From: a virus | Length of the DNA: 20,120 nucleotides | Direction: 5' to 3' (one strand) | IMG/VR virus record: IMGVR_UViG_3300034198_007049 | Span: 1-20,120 of that record | In this document: positions 1-8,000 of the stretch, piece after piece | How positions within the stretch are numbered: position 1 is the first letter of the stretch | Layout: the number at the start of each line of letters is the position of its first letter | Notes under the pieces: generated by a model | What the model was told of the DNA's origin: nothing | Databases searched by the model: none | Seen by the model: the letters and a program-made list of their open reading frames with translations, nothing else | Made by a program: the position numbers and the translations under genes

Positions 1-243
1 ATGACTGACACACCACTAACTGATGCTCACGTTCGCCAATTGGCAGACGGGCTGAAGCACCCACATTGGGTGGCATTCGCTCGCGGTTTGGAACGGGAGA
101 ACGCTGACCTGCGGGCCAAGTTGGCTCGCCTAGATGGCCTTACCAACTGGGTCTGCTCCTGCGGTGGCACCGACTGCAAGGGGCAGGAGGAGAACGCCGC
201 GCTGCGGGCCGCCCTCGACGCCGCACGAAAGGAGCAGCCGTGA
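1..243 (+). CDS. small coiled-coil protein with CxCGG motif, function unknown
   Basis: An 80-residue protein that I do not recognise. Residues about 30-45 (ERENADLRAKLARLDGL) and 62-77 (QEENAALRAALDAARKE) are charged leucine/alanine helices typical of short coiled coils. Between them, near residues 52-59, lies a small cysteine cluster (CSCGGTDC) that could hold a metal. The reading frame is open to the first base of the window and the ATG is exactly at base 1, so an earlier start outside the window cannot be excluded. Its TGA stop overlaps the GTG of the next gene (GTGA), which supports real, coupled translation. Small phage proteins of this LEAENAAL type are usually annotated only as hypothetical. 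Confidence 0.6.
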   Translation: MTDTPLTDAHVRQLADGLKHPHWVAFARGLERENADLRAKLARLDGLTNWVCSCGGTDCKGQEENAALRAALDAARKEQP

Positions 244-596
244 GCGAACTAGCCCTAGCCGCCCTGTTCCAAGCCATCGTGCAGATTGAGAGTGGCGGCA
301 ACCTCAAGGCTCGCAACGGGGACGCCTACGGGCCTGCCCAGATCAAGCCTGTCGTGGTGGAGGACCTGAAGCGTGTTGGCTACGATGTCTCCCTGCGTGA
401 GCGGGGCACGATGGATGGCTCCTTTCGCCTGTTCAAGCTGTACACCCAGCATTGGATACAGCGGCGCAAGCTGAAGGACTCCGCTAGGACCCGGGCGAAC
501 ATCTGGCGCTACGGCCCGTTCAACGCCAAGACCACGCACAACGACGCCACCTACTATTCCAAGCAGGCGGAATTTTTGATGAGCAGGAAAAAATAG
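240..596 (+). CDS. lytic transglycosylase / lysozyme-like muralytic protein (possible endolysin)
   Basis: A 118-residue protein with the signature of the SLT/lysozyme-fold superfamily. IVQIESGGN (residues 13-21) supplies a candidate catalytic Glu17, followed by AYGPAQIKP (29-37), which matches the G-x-x-G-P/x-x-Q-I signature. A late WRYGPFN segment (about 88-94) resembles the RI-NGGPNG region of small phage lysozyme/transglycosylase proteins. The expected role is cleavage of peptidoglycan glycan strands. There is no signal peptide or wall-binding domain, so export would need a holin or delivery in the virion. It starts at GTG inside the preceding stop codon. Placing it in the plus-strand operon, away from the lysis-like genes near 18000, is unusual. 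It could be the endolysin or a virion-associated enzyme; family assignment is fairly firm, biological role is inferred. Confidence 0.78.
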   Translation: MSELALAALFQAIVQIESGGNLKARNGDAYGPAQIKPVVVEDLKRVGYDVSLRERGTMDGSFRLFKLYTQHWIQRRKLKDSARTRANIWRYGPFNAKTTHNDATYYSKQAEFLMSRKK

Positions 597-605
597 TCTT
601 TACTT

Positions 606-624
606 CTGACGCTTCCGGCGTCAG
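606..624 (+). other. perfect 7-bp hairpin between genes
   Basis: CTGACGC (606-612) and GCGTCAG (618-624) form a perfect 7-bp stem around a TTCCG loop in the 52-bp gap between the transglycosylase-like gene and the nuclease gene. No T run follows on the plus strand, so it does not look like a standard intrinsic terminator. It could be an mRNA-stability or processing element. The next start (ATG 649) has no recognisable Shine-Dalgarno sequence. Confidence 0.5.
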
Positions 625-648
625 CAACGACACGAACACATAACACAT

Positions 649-1422
649 ATGAGCGAACATTGGTACACACGCGACGGTAAGAGCAGCCACACGCGGCTTA
701 CGAAGAAGGGCACCGAAAGGGCCACTACCCTACGTGACGCACGGGTCGAGGGCTTGCTGCCCTCGGTCTCCTCCATCCTCAACGAGGCGCACAGCCCTGA
801 GCTGGAACGCTACAAGCAATCGCGTCTGCTGGACGCCTGCCTGAAGTATGCGCCAGACGCATTCTCTACCACCGAGGAGTGGAAGAAGGCCATCCGCGAG
901 GAGGCTGACCGCGAGATGGTGGAGGCCCAGCAATTCGGCACCGCCTTCCACAAGGCGATGGAGACGGGCGAGCAGATTGACGGGATGGATGTCTTGGTCG
1001 CCTCCACCAAGGGCGCTATGGACAAGCTGGCCCTCGATGGGCTGGAGATTATTGAGCAGGAAGTGGTGCTTGTCAGCAAGGAGATGGGCTACGCTGGCAC
1101 CACGGATGTCCGTTACATCCGCAACGCCCGCAACGGCATCCTCGACTTCAAGACCACGAAGACCACGGCGGGTGAGCCCGTGCTGCTGAAGATGTCGCAC
1201 AAGGCCCAGATTGCGGCTTACCACCACGCCGCCTTCCCGTGGCTCAACCCGTGGGAGCGCGAGGGCATCAACGTCTACGTCAGCAAGACCGAGCCCGGTC
1301 GCGTCGATGTCGTCAAGTACACGGAGGAGGAGCTGGAGATTGCGTGGCAATGGTTCGACGCCTGTGCCCGCTTGTGGCGCATCCGTCGTGGCTACGACCC
1401 GCGCAAGGAGGTGGTGTCTTGA
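649..1422 (+). CDS. PD-(D/E)XK nuclease, RecB/Cas4-like exonuclease
   Basis: A 257-residue protein with the ordered motifs of RecB-family nucleases: GTAFHKAME with His101, an acidic residue Asp153 in YAGTTDVRY, the core LDFKTTK with Asp166-x-Lys168, and QIAAY with Gln187 and Tyr191. These correspond to the H, D, D/E-x-K and Q-xxx-Y metal-binding and catalytic positions. Phage members act as exonucleases in recombination, replication or host DNA breakdown; here the DnaB-like helicase follows immediately, so a role in phage DNA replication or recombination is the likeliest inference. The ATG at 649 is preceded by an A/C-rich leader without a Shine-Dalgarno sequence. The C-terminus overlaps the helicase start by 4 nt (TTGA). 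Nuclease superfamily is confident, exact substrate is not. Confidence 0.88.
   Translation: MSEHWYTRDGKSSHTRLTKKGTERATTLRDARVEGLLPSVSSILNEAHSPELERYKQSRLLDACLKYAPDAFSTTEEWKKAIREEADREMVEAQQFGTAFHKAMETGEQIDGMDVLVASTKGAMDKLALDGLEIIEQEVVLVSKEMGYAGTTDVRYIRNARNGILDFKTTKTTAGEPVLLKMSHKAQIAAYHHAAFPWLNPWEREGINVYVSKTEPGRVDVVKYTEEELEIAWQWFDACARLWRIRRGYDPRKEVVS
1405..1413 (+). promoter_or_regulatory. strong ribosome binding site fixing the helicase start
   Basis: AAGGAGGTG lies inside the end of the nuclease gene, 5 nt before TTG 1419. It fixes that TTG as the helicase start rather than any upstream in-frame codon of the longer open frame that begins at 1239 inside the nuclease gene. Confidence 0.8.
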
Positions 1423-2753
1423 GCGCCGACCTTCCGCATTCCGAGGAGGGTGAGCGCATCATCCTCTCCTGCATCCTGCTCGATGGCCCGCCTTCCTTGG
1501 CCAAGGCCATTGATGGGCGCATCGACGAGGGCTGCTTCTATCTGCCCCAGCACCGCAAGCTGTGGCGTGCCATCCAATGGCAGCATAAGAACAACCATCC
1601 GCTTGAGCTTCACGCCTTGGCTGAAGAGCTGAAGAAGATGGGCAAGCTAGACGAGGTGGGCGGCATCCCCGGCTTGGTGGAGATGACGCAGCTTGTCTGC
1701 ACCACGGCCCAGCTCAGCCATTGGATTGATGTCGTGCGCCAGCACTACGTGATGCGTGAGCTTCACTCCACCTGCACTCGGATGGCCGAGAAGACGCTGG
1801 CCCACAGCGGAGGGGTGGAGCCCTTTGTGCTGGAGGTGAACAACCTCCTGACGAAGCATCACGCTGGCACCAAGCAAGTGACGCTGGCCGACGCCTCGGA
1901 CGAGGCCATTGCCCTCATCGGGCGCATTCAGGATGGCACGTACACGGACAAGGACACGGGCATCGACTTCCCGTGGCCCGAGTGGAACCGGCGCTTCGGC
2001 CTAGCCAAGCCCGGTGAGCTCATCATCCTGTCCGCCCGCCCGGGTATGGGCAAGAGTAGCTGCTGCCGCCAGATTGCCCAGCATTGGTGCAAGCAGGGCA
2101 AGGTGCTGCTGTTCAGCCGCGAGATGCCTGTCAAGCAGATGGCCCCGCTGTTCGCCCAAACTACCACGGGCATCAGCTTCCGCGACATCCTCGCTGGTCG
2201 CTCGACGATGGACGACATCGAAACCTTCAAGCGTGAGCTTGGCAAGGTGAAGGCGTTGCCCATCGAAATCTACGATCAGGACCGGACGCTCAGCCACATC
2301 GTCACCCGGGCCAAGGCCTTCGCTCAGGTGAGCAAGCCCAAGGCCATCTGCGTGGACTACCTACAGCGGTATGACGCCCAGCAGGAGCGCGGGGAAACCC
2401 GTGATATGGCCCTTGGTCGCTTCACAATGGCGATGAAGGACCTAGCCATCGAGCTACAGGTGCCTGTGGTTCTGCTGGCCCAGCTAGGCCGCAGCGTGGA
2501 ACGCGAGAACCGTGAGCCCCGTATGTCTGACCTCCGCGAGAGTGGTAATCTGGAACAGGACGCCGACCGCATCATCTTCCTGAACGCGCCGGACCACCGG
2601 CCTGACGGGGTAATGCAGCAGCTCACGGATAATGACTTGCGTTTCATCTACGTGGACGCCATCCAAGCCAAGGGTCGCAGCGACGGCACGGGCCGTTGCG
2701 GAATGATGTTCGACCGTCCCATCACCAAGCTAATGTCCCACCAGCCCGCCTGA
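1419..2753 (+). CDS. dnaB: replicative DNA helicase, DnaB family
   Basis: A 444-residue hexameric-helicase homologue. The N-terminal region has the DnaB-N pattern: EEGERIILSCILLD near the start, then a helical segment through EELKKMGKLDEVGGIPGL. The RecA-like core carries Walker A at residues 207-214 (RPGMGKSS), Walker B ending at Asp313 (KAICVDYLQ), and a downstream LAQLGRSVE...DLRESGNLEQDAD segment, the conserved DnaB motif with the arginine-rich region. It should unwind the phage replication fork in an ATP-dependent way and interact with a primase. No primase domain is fused, and its length is close to bacterial DnaB. The TTG start is favoured by the strong Shine-Dalgarno and by overlap with the nuclease stop. 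Its TGA shares one base with the next ATG. Confidence 0.94.
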   Translation: MSADLPHSEEGERIILSCILLDGPPSLAKAIDGRIDEGCFYLPQHRKLWRAIQWQHKNNHPLELHALAEELKKMGKLDEVGGIPGLVEMTQLVCTTAQLSHWIDVVRQHYVMRELHSTCTRMAEKTLAHSGGVEPFVLEVNNLLTKHHAGTKQVTLADASDEAIALIGRIQDGTYTDKDTGIDFPWPEWNRRFGLAKPGELIILSARPGMGKSSCCRQIAQHWCKQGKVLLFSREMPVKQMAPLFAQTTTGISFRDILAGRSTMDDIETFKRELGKVKALPIEIYDQDRTLSHIVTRAKAFAQVSKPKAICVDYLQRYDAQQERGETRDMALGRFTMAMKDLAIELQVPVVLLAQLGRSVERENREPRMSDLRESGNLEQDADRIIFLNAPDHRPDGVMQQLTDNDLRFIYVDAIQAKGRSDGTGRCGMMFDRPITKLMSHQPA

Positions 2754-3052
2754 TGAACTCTGAAAACCTTTCCGAAAAGTCCCTTGAACTCATCCTCGGG
2801 GACCGCAACAACTCCTACGGCACGCCCGCCGACGACTTCAACGGCATTGCCCTCATCTGGAGTGGCATCCTCAACCAGAAGCTCAAGGACGAGATTACTG
2901 GAGAGGATGTCGCCCTGATGATGGTAGGCCTCAAGCTGCGCCGCGAGGCCTACAGGGCCAAGGAAGACAACATCGTGGACGCCCACGGCTACCTTCATTG
3001 CCTGCAATGGCTACGCACCGGGCTGCGTCCGGCGCGGGGGTACGAGCAATGA
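2753..3052 (+). CDS. DUF6378-like small phage protein
   Basis: A 99-residue protein. The layout LILGDRNNSYGTPADDF, then IALIWSGIL, ITGEDVALMMVGLKLRREA and DNIVDAHGYLHCL, matches what I remember of the DUF6378 family, small phage proteins with a G-D-R-x-x-x-Y-G motif, a helical middle and a D-x-x-G-Y end. The fold recalls all-alpha nucleotide pyrophosphohydrolase-like proteins, but no biochemical role is established and I infer none. The start ATG overlaps the last base of the helicase stop, so an upstream in-frame ATG at 2696 inside the helicase gene is less likely. The stop overlaps the next start (ATGA). Confidence 0.72.
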   Translation: MNSENLSEKSLELILGDRNNSYGTPADDFNGIALIWSGILNQKLKDEITGEDVALMMVGLKLRREAYRAKEDNIVDAHGYLHCLQWLRTGLRPARGYEQ

Positions 3053-3396
3053 GCTTCGGATTCGACGTATCCGAGACGATGCGGTCCATCCGCACCATCT
3101 TGGAGAAGCACACCAAGAATATGGACTGGAACGAGGCGCTGCCCGACGAGAAGCAGAAGGACCGCACCTTCCGGCGCATCACCGATCCTGAGATCATCAT
3201 CGCCATCGACAAGGCTATCAAGGAGCCCGGTGCCCAGAACCAGCTTGTGGCCGAGAAGTATGGCGTCAGCCGCACCACGGTGTCCAACGTCCGCAGGCGA
3301 GGGGCCCAGTATAAGGGGATGCCTGAGACCGAGGCTGGCATTCGCAACTGGCTTAAGGCCAAGGACAAGAAATACCGTGAGAGGAGCAAAGTCTGA
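3049..3396 (+). CDS. helix-turn-helix DNA-binding protein
   Basis: A 115-residue, very basic protein. Residues about 63-84 (QNQLVAEKYGVSRTTVSNVR) form a clear helix-turn-helix of the resolvase/transposase or sigma-region type: A-E-K-Y-G-V-S in the turn and a recognition helix R-T-T-V-S-N-V-R. The N-terminal half is helical and charged, and the tail is lysine/arginine rich (KAKDKKYRERSK). There is no catalytic domain, so it is probably a transcription regulator or a DNA-binding accessory factor. It starts at ATG 3049, overlapping the preceding stop. The exact target or family is unknown. Confidence 0.75.
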   Translation: MSFGFDVSETMRSIRTILEKHTKNMDWNEALPDEKQKDRTFRRITDPEIIIAIDKAIKEPGAQNQLVAEKYGVSRTTVSNVRRRGAQYKGMPETEAGIRNWLKAKDKKYRERSKV

Positions 3397-3895
3397 ACTA
3401 ACGAGGGCTGGAGGCAAATGGACAGAGGCACGCTATTGGTCGTTCTTGCGAAGCGCCTTGCGGCGTGCCTTTGTTCGCTGGCCCGTAAACTACGACGCTC
3501 GAAACGGCTCCCGCAGGCCATACGTGGGCCCGTCCAAGCAACAGAAGTGGGAGTACGAGTGTTCGATATGCAAAGGCTGGTTTCCAATGAAGGCGACACA
3601 GTTGGACCACGTAAACCCGTGTGGGCGCTTGACAAGTCTCTCCGACCTCCCGGGTTTTGTGGAGAGGCTTTTCTGCGAAAGAGAGGGGCTCAGGGTGCTA
3701 TGCAAGCCGTGCCACCAAGAGGTGACCAATGCAGCTAGACATCTTCGGACAGAAGGAGGAGGCGCCCAAGCCATCCCCGAAGGAAATCCCGAAGCTTCCC
3801 CCGAAGCTCCACCACCTAAGCGCCCTGCAAAGCGCAGAAGAGTGGATGTTCCAAAAAACCCGCCCTTACGCGGTAAGGAAGCTCGGACCGAATAA
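3377..3895 (+). CDS. HNH endonuclease with proline-rich basic tail
   Basis: About 172 residues from a GTG at 3377; no ATG is available in this frame near the domain. The segment KWTEARYWSFLRSALRRAF, then KWEYECSICKGWF, TQLDHVNPCG, GFVERLFCEREGLRVLCKPCHQEVT is the known phage HNH family: two CxxC zinc knuckles (CSIC and CKPC), the D-H of the beta hairpin and a terminal His. Such enzymes nick or cut DNA and occur both as homing-type nucleases and as packaging helpers. The domain ends near 3730, after which the frame continues as a proline- and lysine-rich tail (PPPKRPAKRRR). That tail lies entirely over another open frame (3729-3917), so part of it may be a by-product of overlap. The start codon is uncertain. 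Confidence 0.82.
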   Translation: MRGAKSELTRAGGKWTEARYWSFLRSALRRAFVRWPVNYDARNGSRRPYVGPSKQQKWEYECSICKGWFPMKATQLDHVNPCGRLTSLSDLPGFVERLFCEREGLRVLCKPCHQEVTNAARHLRTEGGGAQAIPEGNPEASPEAPPPKRPAKRRRVDVPKNPPLRGKEARTE

Positions 3896-3917
3896 GACGT
3901 TCATCGAGAATCTATGA
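3729..3917 (+). CDS. 62-residue protein overlapping the HNH gene out of frame
   Basis: A 62-residue unknown protein whose ATG lies inside the HNH gene in a different frame. Evidence that it is real: an AAGAGGTGA Shine-Dalgarno (3717-3725) just before the ATG, G/C-ending codons more consistent with neighbouring genes than those of the HNH tail over the same bases, and an ATGA overlap with the next gene. The N-terminus QLDIFGQKEE is followed by a proline/lysine linker (PKPSPKEIPKLPPK) and a compact C-terminal part. I see no known domain. It could be a partner or inhibitor of the nuclease, but that is only a guess from position. Confidence 0.65.
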   Translation: MQLDIFGQKEEAPKPSPKEIPKLPPKLHHLSALQSAEEWMFQKTRPYAVRKLGPNKTFIENL

Positions 3918-4780
3918 AGACCACCGGCCTATTCACCACGCACAAAGTAGCCATCAGGCAAGCCTCCGACAGGCCGATAAAGATCATCCCCTTTGGGGAT
4001 GTCCACCGTGATAGTGATATGCATTGCGGTACGAAGTGGCGGGAGTTTCTGGCCTACGCCAAGAGCCAGAGGGACGCCTACTTCATCGGGATGGGGGACT
4101 ACTTCGATGGTATGTCTACCTCGGAGCGGGAAGGGCTGAGCCGCAGCAGCCTGCACAACACCACGATCAAGAACATCGAGAAGCTCTACAGCGAGTGGAT
4201 TGATCGGATGAGCAAGGAGCTGGCCTTTATGAAGGGGCGCATCATTGGGATGCTGGGCGGCAACCACTTCTTCGCCTTCAACAGCGGGATGAGCAGCGAC
4301 ACCATTCTCTGCCAGAACTTGGACGCCCGCTTCCTAGGCGTCTGCTCCTTCATCCGCCTGAGCATCCAAACGCAGACCAAGAGTAGGGGCAGGTCTGCCT
4401 GCTTCGACATCTTTGCCCATCACGGGGCAGGGGGAGGGAGTACTCCGGGCGCTACGTTTAACACCATCGAGAAGATGCAGCAAACTGCGGATGCCGACCT
4501 CTATTTGATGGGCCACGACCACAAGAAGGGGTGCATTCCTTCATTTCCTAGGCTTCGTTTGGCCGAGGGGAAGGGGAGCCTCACCATACGGGAAAGAACC
4601 CCTTGGCTGGGGCGCACGGGCAGTTTCCTGAAGGCCTACGAGGACGGCACGGTGAGCTACAACGTGGACGCCGCCCGCTCAGCCTGTGCCCTTGGCTGGA
4701 TTGAGTTCGACGTTGCCGTCAAGCGGATATCTGGAGGCGGCAATGACCATCTGGAGGTGTACGTCCGTGGGACCTGCTGA
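3914..4780 (+). CDS. calcineurin-like metallophosphoesterase
   Basis: A 288-residue protein with all five metallophosphoesterase signatures: GDVH (Asp29, His31), GDYFD (Asp62, Asp65), GGNH (Asn117, His118), a lone histidine site in FAHHG (His169/170) and GHDH (His201, His203). These bind two metal ions for hydrolysis of phosphomono- or diesters. Candidate substrates include DNA or nucleotides (Mre11/SbcD-like or cyclic-nucleotide phosphodiesterase-like); there is no capping domain that would decide. Residues 85-105 form an amphipathic helix. It overlaps the previous stop by ATGA, and the following gene begins inside its 3' end. Family is firm, substrate unknown. Confidence 0.9.
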   Translation: MKTTGLFTTHKVAIRQASDRPIKIIPFGDVHRDSDMHCGTKWREFLAYAKSQRDAYFIGMGDYFDGMSTSEREGLSRSSLHNTTIKNIEKLYSEWIDRMSKELAFMKGRIIGMLGGNHFFAFNSGMSSDTILCQNLDARFLGVCSFIRLSIQTQTKSRGRSACFDIFAHHGAGGGSTPGATFNTIEKMQQTADADLYLMGHDHKKGCIPSFPRLRLAEGKGSLTIRERTPWLGRTGSFLKAYEDGTVSYNVDAARSACALGWIEFDVAVKRISGGGNDHLEVYVRGTC

Positions 4781-5036
4781 GGACAAGGGCAGCCCCCTGT
4801 TCCGCCTTACAGGGGTGATGGAGACGGTCCTTACTACGGACGGCAACGGTGGCTACGCCAAGTGGTATCCCGGAAAGAACTGCTTCGTGGTCACCAGCCA
4901 AGCCCCGCGCACGGACGGCGGGTACTACCTGCGCTGTGAAGTGGTGGGAGGGCCTGAATGTGGCAGGCCCTTCCTCATCGACTGCGAATGGGACTGTCCC
5001 GAGGAATGGGACAAGATGTGCGAGTGGGTCGGTTAG
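4743..5036 (+). CDS. small cysteine-containing hypothetical protein
   Basis: A 97-residue unrecognised protein from ATG 4743, which has GGAGG 5 nt upstream. A second good start, GTG 4767 with GGAGGTG upstream (4753-4759), would give 89 residues; both begin inside the metallophosphoesterase gene. The sequence looks like a small beta-rich domain (FRLTGVMETVL, NGGYAKWYPGKNCFVVTS, GGYYLRCEVVGG) with several cysteines and tryptophans and an acidic end (CEWDCPEEWDKMCEW). It is the last plus-strand gene; its TAG stop overlaps the stop of the convergent late operon. Confidence 0.68.
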   Translation: MTIWRCTSVGPAEDKGSPLFRLTGVMETVLTTDGNGGYAKWYPGKNCFVVTSQAPRTDGGYYLRCEVVGGPECGRPFLIDCEWDCPEEWDKMCEWVG

Positions 5037-8000
5037 AAGCGGTCGGCCCGATCCCTGATCTGGCGCTGCACCTGCGGGGTGATGACGCCAGCCCTGCGGA
5101 GTGACCGATTGAGGGCGTCCGCCACCTCGGGGCTGCCGTTACGGATGAAGGTGGACATCGAACGGGCAATGGCATCAGCCCGCTCGCCATCTCCCACCGT
5201 GAGCCCGCCAAAGAGCTTGGCGATGCCCGTGAGGCCACGGCGCTCGTTCTGCACGTAGTCCCCGTAGCTCTCCATCAGGCTGCCCAGCATAATCCGATCA
5301 GGCCCAGCGATGTTCCGAAGCTCCTGACGGGCATTGGCCCTGCGCTTTGGGTCGCTCATAACGGCCTCCACAATCTCCCCGTGGCTCTGGTGGATGCCTC
5401 GGGGCATAGGCACCGTATGGCCCATCGCTGCGGCAATGATGAGGCGATTGGGGACGCCAGCCGCACGGAAGGCGTCGATGATCTTGTCGTCGGTGATGGC
5501 CTTGCTGCCCTCGGCCTGCCGCTTCAGGGCTCGGTAGATGTCGCCAAGCTGCTCCTGTCCGGCCTCGTAACGACGATTGCGCTCTTCGTAGATGGCCGCC
5601 TCGTTGATGCCAGCAAGCGACTCGTCGCCCTTGCTGTAGGCGCCCTTGAGGATGCGCTTGTAGCCCGTAAGCTCCTGCCCGAGGGGCTGGGCAACGTCAC
5701 GGATGCGTACTGATGCCGACCCGAGTACGTCCACCGTCTGGGCGCGTACACCAAGAAAGCGCATCGCCTGATCGCTCAGGTTGTACTTGGTGCCCAGCTT
5801 GTTGGTTTCACCCATAATGCCCTTCTCCACACGGGTGAGGGTGCCGACGATGAACTGGGGGAGGAAGGCGCGGGTGACCAGACGCTCAAAGAGCTTCACG
5901 TTATCCCGGGGCTCCGTGATGGCCACTTGCGTGTCGTAGAAGGTGTTGGTCACCATCTCCGTGGCGCTGGTGAGCAGGGGGCCAATGTCGTCGCCAAAGA
6001 ACGTGCTCTTGAGGTTGGGCAGGGGGTCGCCTCCGGTGAAAGCCTCCGTGAGCGCACCCATCATATTGGCGTGCGGCATCAGGTAGTTGAGCGGCACGTA
6101 GGTGTAGGTGCCGTCATCGTTCTTCTTTATCGACACCGCACGATTGCGGTCCCAAGGCGGCAGGGTCTTCTTCAGGTCCTTCTCGTCCTGCTCGCTGGTG
6201 CCAAGTAGGCGGCTACCGTAAGTGGCTATGGCAGCGGTGGCCGCAGCCACACCGCCCAAGGCCATCGCCCGCTCGGCAAACTGCTTGGCTGCTTCCTCTC
6301 GGGTGCTCTGGCTCTTGGCCTTGAGCGAAAGCTCTAGCAGGCGCTTGGTGTGGACGATGTTGTTCTTCGTGTTCCGCAGCACCTCAAACTCAAAGGAGCC
6401 GAAGGCGTTGGCCGCACCAATGGCAGAGGCCTGCCTCAGCCTGCGCTTGATGAAGTCGTAGGTGGGGAAGGTGTCGTTGGTGAGGCGAGCAGCCACCTTG
6501 TCGATCTCCGTCTTGGAGTAGCCGTCTCCACCAAAGAAGGCAACGCCCTCGGGCCCAAGGGCCTCCATCTTCTTGGCGTTGTGCTTCCACAGCGAAAACC
6601 TGACAGCCGTGTCAGGAAAGCCGTAGACATCGGAGGCCCTGCCGTAGAACTTCTTCCAACTGTCGCTGGTCAGGGCAGAGTCCATCAGCGTCTTGATCTC
6701 CTGCGAGTCAGCCCCGCCACGGAGCACGCCAAGGGAGCGAGCGTACTTGAGCTCCTGAAGCCTATCCAGCCGCTGCTTGGCCGTGAGTTCGCCACCCCGC
6801 CAGCCCATATCGTAGGCAGCCTCGCGGAAGCCTCTCCAGATGTTCACCGGGTTCACCGAGCCGCTGGAAGCAGCCAAGGCAATGCTGCCAAAGGCCTGCG
6901 GGGCCATCGCCTCGGGGATGTTGCCCACCGTCTTCATCGCCTTGGAGAAGCCAGAGAAGGCGAGGAACTTCTTCACCATTCCGTTGTCCCCGAAAAGATT
7001 GGGGTCATTGACGGTGGCATAGGCGTCTGCCCAAGTCTTGGGCACCTTGATGTCAGCTAGGTCTGCGTGGATTGTGGGATTCTCCTGTCCGAAGAGGAGA
7101 ACGTGCTGCTCATCAAGGCCTTGGGTGTTGCCCCTCTTGCCTACTCCACTTGTAATGAGGAAGTCGGCCAAATCCCGGTCGTACTTGGCCCGCAGGATGA
7201 GCCGATCCTGAGCCTGAAGGGTGATGCCAGCAGCCGTGCCCGGGTCGTCCACCATCCCAAGCCACTCACGGGCAGCAGGGGACAGGTCCTTCTTCTTCTT
7301 GAGCGGGGAGGAAAGCCCGCCAATGAGCGTCTTGTCGATGTCGCCACCAGAAGCCAGCAGGCCAACATCGCCCACCATCCGCTTCATATAGTTGTCCGCG
7401 TAGGCCTCAGCCTGATCCCGCGTGATGGGGCTCTTCTTCTTGGCCGCCTCCTTCTCAAACCCGTCAGCCAGCTCGCTCAAGAACTTGTCCCGGGCAGCGG
7501 GCGTATCCCAGTCCACCCCGCGCTTGGCATTGCCGTCAAAGGCCCGATAGGCGAAGCGACGATAGGTGTCCTTGTTGCTCAGGAACACATCCTTCATCTT
7601 CGGGTAGGCAGCAATCAACAGCGGCAGGTTGTCCTCACGCTGCTTCTGAAAACGAAGGGCATACTCCTTGAGGTCACCCGGCAAAACAGAAGGGGAGGCG
7701 ACGCCATCCAGCACAGACAGCCAATCTGCCGAGGTTTGGGCTGGATCTGGCGCGGTCCTTACCAGCTTGTTGATGTCGTTGGCCAGCTCGGTGGAGTATT
7801 GCTGGCTAGCCCTGAAGCCGTTCTTCAGGCCAGCGCTGCCCCTCACAACATCATCACCGACCACAAACTCGGGCCCAAGAGCGTTCACCGCACCACGGGC
7901 TGCGGCCTCCTTGTTGCGAGCAATCAGGGAAGGGATGTGAGTACCACCATATGTGAGCAGGCCGTACATCACAGCCGTGCCAAGAGCGTTCTCGTTGCCC

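Noticed and set aside
588-624. A-run plus hairpin at the end of the transglycosylase-like gene as a programmed frameshift site
   Set aside because: The A run does not form a proper X-XXY-YYZ heptamer in the gene's frame, spacing to the hairpin is about 12 nt, and a -1 shift would add only about five residues.
730-1350. A 206-codon minus-strand frame opposite the nuclease gene
   Set aside because: The plus strand encodes a well-supported PD-(D/E)XK protein here, and the antisense product has no motif.
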